From Micromonospora noduli (GTDB taxonomy: Bacteria > Actinomycetota > Actinomycetes > Mycobacteriales > Micromonosporaceae): a stretch of DNA of 64,000 nt. This document shows, one piece after another, positions 1 through 8,712 of the stretch. The notes below the pieces were generated by a model. The model was not told the DNA's origin, did not search any database, and saw nothing but the letters and a program-made list of their open reading frames with translations. Within the stretch, counting starts at the first letter, position 1, and each line of letters starts with the position of its first letter. Where the stretch lies: NCBI RefSeq assembly GCF_003264365.1, contig NZ_PYAK01000005.1:178836-242835 (forward strand). The letters run 5' to 3'. The position numbers and the translations under genes are program-made.

Positions 1-680
1 CCACCAACGGCACCCTGGACGGCTACCGGGCGGTGCTCGACCAGCAACTGCCGTACCTCGGCACCAGCTTCCTGGTCGGCCTCGGCACTGTGGCGCTGAC
101 CGTGGCGCTTGCCGCGCCCGCCGGTTACGCGCTGGCGAAGCTCCGGCCACCCGGCGGGCCGGCGCTGAGTTTCCTGCTGCTGATCGCGCAGATGATCCCG
201 GGGATCATCATGGCGATGGGCTTCTACGCCATCTACCTCACCCTCGGCGTCCTCAACACGCTGCCCGGCCTGATCCTGGCCGACACGACGCTCGCGGTGC
301 CGTTCGCTGTCCTGATCTTCACGGCGTTCATGTCCGGCATCCCCGACGAGCTGCTCCAGGCCGCCGTGGTCGACGGCGCCGGTCGGCTGCGGACCTTCTG
401 GTCGGTCGTGCTGCCGGTCAGCCGCAACTCGATCGTCACGGTGTCGCTCTTCGCGTTCCTGTGGTCCTGGTCGGACTTCATCTTCGCCTCGACCCTGGCC
501 GGCGGCGGCGACCACCAGCCGATCACCCTCGGCATCTACCACTACATCGGCAACAACAACCAGCAGTGGAACGCCATCATGGCCACCGCCGTCGTCGCCT
601 CGATCCCCGCCGCCGTGCTGCTGATCCTGGCCCAGCGGTACGTCTCGATGGGCGTGACCGCCGGCGCCGTCAAGGACTGA
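1..680 (+). CDS. ABC sugar transporter permease, MalG type (5' end outside window)
   Basis: C-terminal part of an inner-membrane permease of a binding-protein-dependent carbohydrate importer. The frame is already open at base 3, so the gene starts upstream of the window. Five or six hydrophobic segments are visible. The cytoplasmic EAA-type loop that contacts the ATPase is present as LLQAAVVDGAGRLRTFWSVV, followed by LPVSR. This is the usual arrangement in MalG/MalF-family permeases. It lies 56 bp upstream of a glycosidase on the same strand and near a LacI repressor and a secreted arabinofuranosidase, so an oligosaccharide is the likely substrate. Which sugar cannot be read from the sequence. 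Confidence 0.9.
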   Translation, partial: TNGTLDGYRAVLDQQLPYLGTSFLVGLGTVALTVALAAPAGYALAKLRPPGGPALSFLLLIAQMIPGIIMAMGFYAIYLTLGVLNTLPGLILADTTLAVPFAVLIFTAFMSGIPDELLQAAVVDGAGRLRTFWSVVLPVSRNSIVTVSLFAFLWSWSDFIFASTLAGGGDHQPITLGIYHYIGNNNQQWNAIMATAVVASIPAAVLLILAQRYVSMGVTAGAVKD

Positions 681-736
681 CCATCCGCGGCGGTCGAGGA
701 CTGACCACCCGCACCACAGAAAGGCACCCGCCACCC

Positions 737-2449
737 ATGACCGCCGCCCCGTCCGGTCCGGAGTTCGGAATCCAGGACATCCCCTTCAGCTACCGCGGAT
801 CCTGGTTCAACATCTCCCCGGTGGTAGCCGAGAAGACGTACGCCGACGATCTGCACCTGGTCTCCCACCAGACCGGGCTGCACCCCGTACTGCGGCTCAC
901 CCCCACCGTTGCCGGCACCACAGTCGTCGCCACGCCCGCGCTGCTGACCTGGCGCAACGGAGCCGACCGGATCGAGGCCGTCTACGACGGGCCGGACACC
1001 CTGCGGATCCGAGGCCACCGGCTCGGCCTGCGGGTGGCAGCGGCCGCGCACACCCTCACCCCGTTCAGCGGGACCTACCTGTACGCCGATCCGGTCGACG
1101 GATCACACGTGTTCACCTCGTACGAGACCGGTCGCCGCTACCGGATCACGGTGCTCTCCGGCGCCCTGCTGCGGACCGACGGCGCGCAGGCGCTCGGCAC
1201 CGCCGACCGGTCCCTGGACCTTCGCGGCGACCAGCCCTGGGAGATCGCGATCGAGGAGTACGCCACCGCCCGCCGCCCGTACGTCGGAGCCGTCACCTTC
1301 GAGCAGTTGTGCCGCGACCGGTTCGCGGAGTTCACCGCGTTCGTCGACGCGATCGCGCCCTGGCGCGGCCCGGAGACCCCGGCCGCCGAGCTGGCCGCCT
1401 ACGTCCTGTGGTCGGCCACTGTCGCCCCGGCGGGCTTCGTCACCCGGCCGGCCGTCCTGATGTCCAAGCACTGGATGGACAAGGTATGGAGCTGGGACCA
1501 CTGCTTCAACGCGATCGCCCTGGCGGCCGGCGAGCCGGAGCTGGCCTGGCACCAGTTCCAGTTGCCCTTCGACCACCAGGACGAGGCCGGCGCCCTCCCC
1601 GACTCGGTCACCCACTCCGAGGTGCTGCACAACTACGTCAAGCCCCCCATCCACGGATGGGCCCTCCGGCACCTGCGCCGACGCCTTCCCCAGCCGCCGG
1701 ATCGGGCGGCGCTGGCGCAGACGTACGACCGGCTCACCCGCTGGACCGGGTTCTGGCTCGACGCGCGACGCGCCCCCGGCCACGACCTGCCGCACTACCA
1801 GCACGGCAACGACAGCGGCTGGGACAACGCCACCACCTTCGACGAGAACCGGGTCCTCGAGACGGCTGACCTCGCCGCGTTCCTGGTCTCGCAGCTTCGC
1901 TGCCTCGCCGACCTCGCCACCGAGCTGGGTGAGCCCGCCACCCGCTGGTTCCGGGAGGCCGACCGGATCCATCGGGCCATGCTGCGCGACCTGTGGGACG
2001 GTGAACGCTTCTGCGCCCGGGACCCCCACACCGGGCACCGGCGAGCCAGCCGCAGCCTGCTCGACCTGATGCCCGTCGCGCTCGGGGCCGACCTGCCGGC
2101 CCCGGTCGCCGCCGCGCTGGCGCGCGGCGTCGAAAGCCACCTGACCACGCACGGGCTGGCCACCGAGCCGACGGACTCGGCCCACTACCTCGCCGACGGC
2201 TACTGGCGTGGCCCGATCTGGGCGCCCTCCACCGTCCTGGTCGAGGACGGCCTCCGCCGGGCCGGGCAGACCAGGATCGCCGACGACATCAGTCGGCGGT
2301 TCCTCGCGCTGTGCGAGAAGTCCGGCTTCGCGGAGAACTTCGACGCCGAGACCGGCACCGGGCTGCGGGACCGCGCCTACACCTGGACCGCCAGCAGCTA
2401 CCTCATCCTCGCCGCCGCCCAGGAGGAACGGCGGGTCTGGGGCGGGTAG
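737..2449 (+). CDS. Intracellular MGH1/GH63-like glycoside hydrolase (amylo-alpha-1,6-glucosidase-like)
   Basis: About 570 residues, no signal peptide, so probably cytoplasmic and acting on oligosaccharides brought in by the upstream permease. The start at ATG 737 is chosen because AGAAAGG lies about 12 nt upstream; a longer open frame reaches back into the permease gene but is a shadow. The C-terminal half has an (alpha/alpha)6-barrel signature of the GH15/GH37/GH63 clan: WSWDHCFNAIAL with the probable acid Asp, GNDSGWDNATTF, YWRGPIWAPSTV, and near the end FAENFDAETG with WTASSYL. The exact GH family and linkage are uncertain. The stop is 10 bp from the convergent lacI-type stop. Confidence 0.8.
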   Translation: MTAAPSGPEFGIQDIPFSYRGSWFNISPVVAEKTYADDLHLVSHQTGLHPVLRLTPTVAGTTVVATPALLTWRNGADRIEAVYDGPDTLRIRGHRLGLRVAAAAHTLTPFSGTYLYADPVDGSHVFTSYETGRRYRITVLSGALLRTDGAQALGTADRSLDLRGDQPWEIAIEEYATARRPYVGAVTFEQLCRDRFAEFTAFVDAIAPWRGPETPAAELAAYVLWSATVAPAGFVTRPAVLMSKHWMDKVWSWDHCFNAIALAAGEPELAWHQFQLPFDHQDEAGALPDSVTHSEVLHNYVKPPIHGWALRHLRRRLPQPPDRAALAQTYDRLTRWTGFWLDARRAPGHDLPHYQHGNDSGWDNATTFDENRVLETADLAAFLVSQLRCLADLATELGEPATRWFREADRIHRAMLRDLWDGERFCARDPHTGHRRASRSLLDLMPVALGADLPAPVAAALARGVESHLTTHGLATEPTDSAHYLADGYWRGPIWAPSTVLVEDGLRRAGQTRIADDISRRFLALCEKSGFAENFDAETGTGLRDRAYTWTASSYLILAAAQEERRVWGG

Positions 2450-2459
2450 TCCTGTCGGA

Positions 2460-3473
2460 TCAGCGGCCCCGGACCGGGCCGGTGCTGGAACGCAACGAGA
2501 TGGGCGGGCTGTACAGGCGGTGTCGTGGCACGGCGCCGGGAGCCGCGATGATCTCCAGAAGCAGCGACACCGCCTCGGCGCCCATCTCGACCATCGGCAC
2601 GTCGGCGGCGGTCAGCGGCGGGCGGAAATCCTCCGCCCAGTGCTGCGCGGCGACTCCGGTGACGGAGAAGTCGCGTGGCACTGACAGCCCGGCGCCGGTC
2701 AACGCGCGCTGCATTCCGGGCAGTGCGGCCTCGTTGATGGTGGCCACCGCCGTGACCTCCGGGTGCGTCGCGAGCAGCTGCTCCATACACGCCTCGCCGG
2801 AGGCGGTGTCGTCGCCGCTGCAGACCTCCACGCCGGTCAACCCCCGTTCCGCCGCCGCCGCACGAAAGCCGGTCAGCGCGCGATGGCTGGGGCCGTACCC
2901 GGCGGCCACCAACTCGGCGGACCGGTTCACGAGTGCCACGTGCCGGTGCCCCAGGTCGGCCAGGTGCTGCACGCACCGGGCGATCAGCCCGGCGTAGTCG
3001 ATGTCGATCCAGCTCATCCCGTGCGGCTCGGCGGTCCGGCCGATGGTGACGAACGGCAGCCCGGCCTTGGTCAGCCGGGTCACCCGGTCGTCCGCCAACC
3101 GGATCTCCATGAGGACCACGCCGTCCACCCGACGCCCGGTGACGATCCGCTCGAACGACCGGTCATGGTCGCCACCGGAGGGGGACAGCAGCACGTCGAG
3201 GTCGTGGCGGGCGGCGGCCTCGACGACGCTGGCGACGAAGCCCAGCTGCATGTCGGTCAACCGCTGGCTCGCGGGCGGGATGACCAGCCCGAGGGTGCGG
3301 GTACGCCCCTCCTTGAGAGCACGGGCGCTGGCGTTCGGCCGGTAGTCCAACTCGTCGATGACCGACTGGATCCGTTGCCGGGTCGCCTCCGACACGCTGC
3401 GTTTTCCGCTGAGCACGTAGGAGACGGTGCTGCGGGACACCCCCGCCCGGCGAGCGATTTCCCCGATGTTCAT
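2460..3473 (-). CDS. LacI-family transcriptional repressor
   Basis: 337-residue repressor. The N-terminal helix-turn-helix (residues 1-25, MNIGEIARRAGVSRSTVSYV) and the hinge region with YRPNASARAL are typical of LacI/GalR proteins. The periplasmic-binding-like sugar-sensing domain follows (TLGLVIPP onward). ATG 3473 is chosen because the family starts right at this HTH; an upstream start would add 35 unrelated residues. It is divergent from the GH54 gene and convergent with the glycosidase, so it probably controls both and the sugar importer. A 12-bp palindrome with a CG centre, typical of LacI operators, lies in the divergent region. Confidence 0.93.
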   Translation of the reverse strand: MNIGEIARRAGVSRSTVSYVLSGKRSVSEATRQRIQSVIDELDYRPNASARALKEGRTRTLGLVIPPASQRLTDMQLGFVASVVEAAARHDLDVLLSPSGGDHDRSFERIVTGRRVDGVVLMEIRLADDRVTRLTKAGLPFVTIGRTAEPHGMSWIDIDYAGLIARCVQHLADLGHRHVALVNRSAELVAAGYGPSHRALTGFRAAAAERGLTGVEVCSGDDTASGEACMEQLLATHPEVTAVATINEAALPGMQRALTGAGLSVPRDFSVTGVAAQHWAEDFRPPLTAADVPMVEMGAEAVSLLLEIIAAPGAVPRHRLYSPPISLRSSTGPVRGR

Positions 3474-3551
3474 CAATCGCCCTCGAATCGATTTTTGCCC
3501 CGACACGGGGACGCACCTTGCTCCGCCGACCAGCATATCCGTCCTCAGGCT

Positions 3552-3563
3552 CATCGATCGATG
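3552..3563. promoter_or_regulatory. Candidate LacI-type operator
   Basis: Perfect 12-bp palindrome CATCGATCGATG in the 194-bp region between the divergent LacI gene and the GH54 gene. LacI-family operators are usually even palindromes with a central CG, as here. A related half-site AATCGATT occurs at about 3487-3494, just upstream of the repressor start, which would suit autoregulation. No binding data; inferred from position and symmetry. Confidence 0.45.
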
Positions 3564-3667
3564 ACCAACGCGTTCCAACTAGCGCCAATAGATGGACGAC
3601 CATTAATGTCACAGGTATGACGTGTGACGTCAATTCCCCGCCCCCACCATCGCACCGAAAGGATCCG

Positions 3668-5143
3668 ATGAACGTGAAGAGAAAACTGGGTCGCCTGACG
3701 GCCGCCGCCGGGACCCTGTTCGTCCTCGTCGTCGGCGCTGGCGCCTATGTGGTCTCGGACGCGCCGGGCGTCGCCCACGCCGCCGGCACGGGTCCGTGTG
3801 ACATCTACGCCTCCGGCGGCACGCCGTGCGTGGCTGCCCACAGCACCACCCGCGCGCTGTACGGCGCGTACAACGGCCCGCTCTACCAGGTCCGACGATC
3901 GTCGGACAACACCACCCGCGACGTCGGTGTGCTCAGCGAGGGCGGCTACGCCAACGCCGCCACCCAGGACACGTTCTGCGCGAACACCAACTGCGTCATC
4001 ACGATCATCTACGACCAGTCCGGCCGCAACAACCGCCTCACCCAGGCGCCCCCCGGCTACTTCGTCGGCCCCGCTCCCGGCGGATTCGACAACCTCGCCG
4101 ACGCGAAGGCGGCACCGGTCACCGTCGGCGGCCAGAAGGCGTACGGCGTCTACATCGCCCCCGGCACCGGCTACCGCAACAACAACACCAACGGTGTCGC
4201 GACCGGCGACCAGCCCGAGGGCATCTACGCGGTCGTCGACGGCACGCACTACAACCAGTGGTGCTGCTTCGACTACGGCAACGCGCAGACCAACAACCTC
4301 GCCGACGAACGCGCCATCATGGAGACCGTCTACTTCGGCGCCAACAAGCAGTGGGGCTACGGGGCGGGAGCCGGCCCCTGGATCATGGCCGATCTGGAGT
4401 GGGGGCTGTTCTCCGGAGTCAACGCGGGCTACAACAACATCGCGTCGATCAACCACCGCTTCGTCACCGCCATGGTCAAGGGCGAACCGAACCACTGGGC
4501 GATCCGGGGCGGCAACGCCCAGTCGGGCAGCCTGACGACCTACTTCGACGGGCCACGCCCCAACGGCTACCACCCGATGAAGAAGGAAGGCGCCATCCTG
4601 CTCGGCATCGGCGGTGACAACAGCATCACCGGTCGCGGCACCTTCTTCGAGGGTGTGTTGACGTCCGGCTACCCGACGGCGGCCACCGAGAACGCCGTCC
4701 AGGCCAACATCAACGCCGCCGCCTACGCGCCGGCCGGCGGCGGCAACCCGCAACAGAACGTCCAGGTCGTGGGTGCCCAGTCCAGCCGCTGCATCGACGT
4801 ACCGAACGGCAGCACCACCAACGGCACCCAGGTCCAACTCTGGGACTGCACCGGCAACACCGCGCAGCGCTGGACCTACACGGCCGGCAAACAACTCCAG
4901 GTGTACGGCAACAAGTGCCTCGACGCCTCCGGCCAGGGCGCCACCAACGGCACCCAGGCCATCATCTGGGACTGCCACGGCGGCACCAACCAACAGTGGA
5001 ACCTCAACTCCAACGGCACCATCACCGGCGTCCAGTCCGGGCTCTGCCTCGACGCCAACGGCGCCGCCACCGCCAACGGCACCAAGCTCATCCTCTGGGC
5101 CTGCAACGGTGGCACCAACCAGCGGTGGTCCACCCGCAGTTGA
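3668..5143 (+). CDS. Secreted GH54 alpha-L-arabinofuranosidase with C-terminal ricin-B (CBM13) domain
   Basis: 491 residues. ATG 3668 has AAAGGA 4 nt upstream. A Sec signal peptide (basic MNVKRK, hydrophobic core, AHA cleavage near residue 38) precedes a GH54/ArabFuran catalytic domain (about 40-350). Family marks include the vicinal cysteines C199-C200 in WCCFDYGNA, the probable nucleophile E244 in ADLEWGLFSG and the probable acid/base D317 in GGDNS. Their 73-residue spacing is close to that in the fungal enzyme. Residues 364-491 form a ricin-B trefoil with three QxW repeats (QRW, QQW, QRW), expected to bind sugar. It should release terminal arabinose from arabinan or arabinoxylan outside the cell and feed the importer encoded nearby. 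Confidence 0.93.
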   Translation: MNVKRKLGRLTAAAGTLFVLVVGAGAYVVSDAPGVAHAAGTGPCDIYASGGTPCVAAHSTTRALYGAYNGPLYQVRRSSDNTTRDVGVLSEGGYANAATQDTFCANTNCVITIIYDQSGRNNRLTQAPPGYFVGPAPGGFDNLADAKAAPVTVGGQKAYGVYIAPGTGYRNNNTNGVATGDQPEGIYAVVDGTHYNQWCCFDYGNAQTNNLADERAIMETVYFGANKQWGYGAGAGPWIMADLEWGLFSGVNAGYNNIASINHRFVTAMVKGEPNHWAIRGGNAQSGSLTTYFDGPRPNGYHPMKKEGAILLGIGGDNSITGRGTFFEGVLTSGYPTAATENAVQANINAAAYAPAGGGNPQQNVQVVGAQSSRCIDVPNGSTTNGTQVQLWDCTGNTAQRWTYTAGKQLQVYGNKCLDASGQGATNGTQAIIWDCHGGTNQQWNLNSNGTITGVQSGLCLDANGAATANGTKLILWACNGGTNQRWSTRS

Positions 5144-5517
5144 CCCACCGCCCGATCGGTCCGTCGTACCGCCCCCCGCAGCGCCGCCGGGCGCGGCACG
5201 ACAGTGAGTTGCCTGGCAGCCTGCACCGTGCGCTCGGCTGGCCCGCCCTGTCGATCCGCCAAGGAGCGGTATACCTCAGAGGCATAATTATGCCTCTGAG
5301 GTATACCGCTCAAAACCGCATCCGCCCTGACCTGGATGACCGGCGGTCACCGGCCCAGCCGCCAGCACCGATGAACGGGGCGGCGATCAGCACGATCGCC
5401 CCGAGCGCCCGCTCCGGTGGCCGCCCGGCGAGCGAGTGGGTGCGGGTGTCACGAACGGGCGATCGCCCGCGACCCCGGCCCTGTAGGTTTCGGGGCTCGG
5501 CGAACAGCGGGGGTCGC
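5144..5517. other. Intergenic region holding a long perfect palindrome
   Basis: 374 bp between the GH54 stop and the VanZ-like start. The only structure seen is the 48-bp palindrome at 5264-5311, listed separately. The open frames crossing this stretch are extensions of neighbouring genes in other frames and show no family resemblance. Confidence 0.6.
5264..5311. repeat. 48-bp perfect palindrome with nested palindromes
   Basis: Twenty-four-base arms meet without a spacer; the centre is between 5287 and 5288. Each outer end contains the 8-bp palindrome GGTATACC (5268-5275 and 5300-5307), each arm has CCTCAGAGG or its complement, and the AT-rich core is GGCATAATTATGCC. The AT-rich core stands out from the GC-rich surroundings. 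It could be a multi-site operator, a bidirectional terminator lacking a T-run, or a mobile palindromic unit. No gene in the window is an obvious partner. Confidence 0.85.
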
Positions 5518-6114
5518 ATGGTCAAGGGTTGGCACGGCTGGCTCGGTACGTTCAACGGCGTCGTCCTCATCACGGTGGTCGTCCTGCCGCTGGCCGCGCT
5601 GGCGGTATGGGCCCTGGCACGCCGCCGACGTGCCGCCGGCACCACGTCGGCGTGGCGGACGTCGCTGGCCGACGTCGGCATCGTCTACGGCACCGTGCCG
5701 TGGGTGTGGATGATCATGTTGCCGGGTGACCAGGCCGGCGCCGTCTCCGGTCGGGTGACAGTGGTGCCGCTGCGTGACCTGCTCACGATCTTCTCTGACG
5801 GAGGGCCGCTGACGGCGACGGTCCAGGTCGTCGGCAACCTGCTGGTCTTCGCGGCCTTGGGGTTCTTCGCCCCGCTGCGGTTCCCGGCGCTGGCATCGGT
5901 GCCGCGGATTCTGGTCCTCGCGGCCGGCTGCTCGGTCCTGGTCGAGACCGCGCAGTACGTCCTGCGGCTGGACCGGGTGTCGTCGGTGGACGACGTCCTG
6001 CTCAACGCCGTCGGCGCCGGGCTGGCGGCGCTGGCGTCCCGCCACTGGTGGCGCGACACACCCGACACCTCCGCGGATCGCCGACCTCAGCCGGCCCCGG
6101 CAGCGGGACGCTGA
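5518..6114 (+). CDS. VanZ-family membrane protein
   Basis: 198 residues with about five hydrophobic segments. The C-terminal part is typical of VanZ-like proteins: a conserved Val-Glu-Thr-Ala-Gln in a membrane helix (SVLVETAQYVL) followed by Arg and SSVDDVLLNAVGAGLAAL. VanZ proteins are linked to low-level glycopeptide (teicoplanin) resistance, but most actinobacterial members have no known role. ATG 5518 is chosen because the first membrane helix follows directly; the open frame continues upstream without family content. It stands alone, with a MerR gene convergent downstream. Confidence 0.85.
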   Translation: MVKGWHGWLGTFNGVVLITVVVLPLAALAVWALARRRRAAGTTSAWRTSLADVGIVYGTVPWVWMIMLPGDQAGAVSGRVTVVPLRDLLTIFSDGGPLTATVQVVGNLLVFAALGFFAPLRFPALASVPRILVLAAGCSVLVETAQYVLRLDRVSSVDDVLLNAVGAGLAALASRHWWRDTPDTSADRRPQPAPAAGR

Positions 6115-6150
6115 GCGCCGCGGTCAACTACCAACAGAGCTGACAGTCGA

Positions 6151-6930
6151 TCAGGTGGGTGGCTCTGCCAGCCGCTCCAGCCGGGCCAGACCATCCCAGC
6201 CACGCTCGCGCATCAAATTCAGTAGTCGCTGCACCCGCGGGTCCGCCTCGACGGCCAGCGCGTCCAGCAGGTCGAACGGTAGATCGTCCTGCGCCACCTC
6301 ACCGAGGTCGATCTCGCCAGAGCGGTATGCCTGCTCGGCGAGGCTGGCCAGAATGTCGGCGGCCTCCACCAGACGCGCGTCGTCGCCGGTGTCGCTCTCG
6401 AAGATCTCCGACAGGATCCGGTAGAGCCGAATGAGCTGCGGGTCGTCGAGCTGCGCGGTCTTGCCGGGCATCCATTCGCGGACGCGATCGGGCCAGCGAG
6501 CCGACATCAGGATCCAGCTATCCCGCTCACCCGCCACCACCCGCTCGGAGACGCCGATGTCCCGGAGCCGATCGAGGTAGGTGATCACCTCTGGTGCGAG
6601 CGCCAGCCGATCCCCGGCGGCGAGTTGCGCGATCTGCCTCCGGCTGGCCTCCAGTCGTGCGATCTCGTCGCCCAGTTGCCTGTCAATCTCCTCGACCGCT
6701 GCCGCGAAGGTCGACGCGTCGGCCTCCAGCATCTGACCGATCTGGGACAGCGGCACGCCGGCGTTGGCGAGAATCCGGATCCTGACGAGAGACACCACCG
6801 CCCCCGCGCTGTACCGCCGGTAGCCCGAGGCGTCCCGCTCAGGCTCCGGCAGCAGGCCGATCTGGTGGTAGTGCCGCACCGCCCGCACGGTGACGCCGGC
6901 GTACGCCGCGAGTTGGCTGATCGTCAGCAT
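6151..6930 (-). CDS. MerR-family regulator of the adjacent ABC exporter
   Basis: 259 residues. The N-terminal winged helix has the MerR signature (TISQLAAYAGVTVRAVRHYH, then GLLPEPERDASGYRRYS), followed by a long helical region (about 75-115) and a C-terminal helical effector domain of unknown ligand. It is the last gene of a likely operon: ATPase, permease, then this gene 46 bp downstream. A MerR-type operator sits in the promoter upstream of the ATPase (8550-8564), so it probably senses the exported compound and controls its own operon. Confidence 0.88.
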   Translation of the reverse strand: MLTISQLAAYAGVTVRAVRHYHQIGLLPEPERDASGYRRYSAGAVVSLVRIRILANAGVPLSQIGQMLEADASTFAAAVEEIDRQLGDEIARLEASRRQIAQLAAGDRLALAPEVITYLDRLRDIGVSERVVAGERDSWILMSARWPDRVREWMPGKTAQLDDPQLIRLYRILSEIFESDTGDDARLVEAADILASLAEQAYRSGEIDLGEVAQDDLPFDLLDALAVEADPRVQRLLNLMRERGWDGLARLERLAEPPT

Positions 6931-6976
6931 GCCCTGATCCTGCCCCTCACGTCGCTCGGCCCCACTCGAATCCAGC

Positions 6977-7738
6977 TCAGGAGATCTTGCGGCGGTAGGT
7001 CAGGTTGGCGAAGAGGTAGGCCACCACGAGGATGCCGACGCACCAGGCGAGGGCGGTCCAGATGCCCGATCCGACCGGCTCCTGCGCGAAGAGGTCTCGG
7101 ATCGCGTTGACGATGGCGGTCACCGGCTGGTGTTCGGCGAAGGCGCGCACCGGGCCGGGCATCGACGCGGTGGGCACGAAAGCCGAGCTGACGAACGGCA
7201 GGAAGACCAGGGGGTACGAGAAGGCGCTCGCGCCGTCCACGGACTGAGCGGTGAGGCCGGGGATGATGGCGATCCAGGTCAGCGCCAGGGTGAACAGCAC
7301 CAGGATGGCAGCGACGGCGAGCCACCCCAGCACGCTCGTGCCGGTGCGGAAGCCCATGAGCAGGGCGACGAGGACGACGACGACCAACGAGACCAGGTTG
7401 GCGACCAGCGAGGTCAGCACGTGCGCCCAGAGCACCGAGGATCGTGCGATCGGCATGGACTGGAACCGTTCGAAGATGCCGCCCTGCATGTCCAGGAAGA
7501 GCCGGAAGGCGGTGTACGAGATGCCCGAGGCGATCGTGATGAGCAGGATGCCGGGGAGCAGATAGTTCACGTACGAGTCGGAGCCGGTCTCGATCGCGCC
7601 GCCGAAGACGTAGACGAACAGCAGCATGAAGGCGATCGGCATGACGGCGGTCGTGATGATGGTGTCCGGGCTGCGGGCGATGTGGCGCAGTGAGCGTCCC
7701 AGCAGAACTGTGGTGTCGCCGAGGAAATGCTTGTTCAT
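6977..7738 (-). CDS. ABC-2 type exporter permease (DrrB-like)
   Basis: 253 residues with six predicted membrane helices and the ABC-2/DrrB layout: an N-terminal region with SPDTIITTAVMP, a conserved loop GGIFERFQSMPIARSSVLW, and late helices with FLPFVSSAFVPTASMPGPV and QPVTAIVNAIRDL. It should form the membrane channel with the ATPase encoded just upstream, which it overlaps by 4 bp (ATGA), and would expel a drug or lipid-like compound. The substrate cannot be told from sequence. Confidence 0.92.
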   Translation of the reverse strand: MNKHFLGDTTVLLGRSLRHIARSPDTIITTAVMPIAFMLLFVYVFGGAIETGSDSYVNYLLPGILLITIASGISYTAFRLFLDMQGGIFERFQSMPIARSSVLWAHVLTSLVANLVSLVVVVLVALLMGFRTGTSVLGWLAVAAILVLFTLALTWIAIIPGLTAQSVDGASAFSYPLVFLPFVSSAFVPTASMPGPVRAFAEHQPVTAIVNAIRDLFAQEPVGSGIWTALAWCVGILVVAYLFANLTYRRKIS

Positions 7739-8532
7739 CGTTGTTCCTTCTCGGTCTTGGCGCCAACGAGGGTGAGGAAGACGTCCTCGAGGGTTGGCTG
7801 CTTCTCGACGTACTCGATCTCGGCGGGTGGCAGGAGCTGCTTGAGCTCGTCGAGGGTGCCGTTCACGATGATCCGTCCCTCATGGAGGATCGCGATCCGG
7901 TCGGCGAGTTGTTCGGCCTCGTCGAGGTACTGGGTGGTGAGCAGCACCGTCGTGCCGCCACGGGCGAGTTCCCTGATCGCCTGCCACACCTCGATGCGCG
8001 CCTCCGGGTCCAGCCCGGTCGTCGGCTCGTCGAGGAAGATGACCGGCGGGTCCCCGATCAGGCTCATCGCGATGTCGAGACGGCGACGCATGCCGCCGGA
8101 GTACGTCCGCACCCTCCGAGCGCCCGCCTCGGTCAGGGAGAAGCGCCTCAGCAGGTCGTCCGCGATCGCACCAGGCTCCCTGAGGTGCCGCAGCCGGGCG
8201 ACCAGGACCAGATTCTCCCGCCCGGTGAGGATCTCGTCGACCGCCGCGAACTGCCCGGTGAGACTGATCGACTGCCGTACGTCGGCGGCCTGGGTCGCCA
8301 CGTCGAAGCCGGCGACCCGGGCCGTCCCGCCGTCGGCCCTGAGGAGCGTGGCCAGGATCCTCACCACCGTGGTCTTGCCGGCACCGTTGGAGCCGAGCAG
8401 GGCGAAGATGCTGCCCCGCGCGACGTCGATGTCGACGCCGCGCAGCACCTTCAGCTGCTTGAACGACTTCTCCAGGCCGTGCATGCGGATCGCGGGTTGC
8501 TCGGCCTGAGCTGTTGGGTGCGAATTGCTCAT
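7735..8532 (-). CDS. ABC exporter ATP-binding protein (DrrA-like)
   Basis: 265 residues. Walker A GSNGAGKTT at 47-55, signature YSGGMRRRLDIA, Walker B VIFLDEPTTGLDPEAR, and the C-terminal extension with TLEDVFLTLVG that is typical of DrrA/antibiotic-export ATPases. It powers export with the DrrB-like permease encoded directly downstream. The promoter appears to start transcription at or next to ATG 8532, which would make the mRNA leaderless. Confidence 0.94.
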   Translation of the reverse strand: MSNSHPTAQAEQPAIRMHGLEKSFKQLKVLRGVDIDVARGSIFALLGSNGAGKTTVVRILATLLRADGGTARVAGFDVATQAADVRQSISLTGQFAAVDEILTGRENLVLVARLRHLREPGAIADDLLRRFSLTEAGARRVRTYSGGMRRRLDIAMSLIGDPPVIFLDEPTTGLDPEARIEVWQAIRELARGGTTVLLTTQYLDEAEQLADRIAILHEGRIIVNGTLDELKQLLPPAEIEYVEKQPTLEDVFLTLVGAKTEKEQR

Positions 8533-8549
8533 GGCGGCAGCATGGAGGG

Positions 8550-8564
8550 TTGACGCAGCGTCAA
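8550..8564 (-). promoter_or_regulatory. MerR-type operator/promoter of the ABC exporter operon
   Basis: Inverted repeat TTGACGC-A-GCGTCAA. On the minus strand a -35-like TTGACC lies at 8570-8565 and a weak -10-like CATGCT at 8544-8539, so the repeat fills an overlong spacer of about 20 bp. That geometry is the hallmark of MerR-controlled promoters. The predicted +1 falls near ATG 8532. The regulator is likely the MerR protein encoded at the end of this operon. Confidence 0.65.
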
Positions 8565-8712
8565 GGTCAAGCCGACCGGCTCGGCGACGCGTGCGCGACC
8601 CTGACTCTTCACTCCGATGTCACCGCCCGCTCCCACGGGTGACGTGTCGCTGTCCGCCCGAAGGAGTTGGCTGCCAGTCGTCGCACTACGTCTTGACCAG
8701 GAGTTGATCCAC

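Noticed and set aside
3551..4993. 480-codon minus-strand open frame opposite the GH54 gene
   Set aside because: It lies wholly antisense to a gene with clear active-site motifs and signal peptide; its Val/Gly/Asp-rich composition is typical of shadow frames in GC-rich DNA.
5264..5311. Rho-independent terminator of the GH54 gene
   Set aside because: It is 120 bp from the stop, has no loop and no T-run, and its core is AT-rich, unlike the other terminators in this window. It is kept as a palindrome of unknown role.
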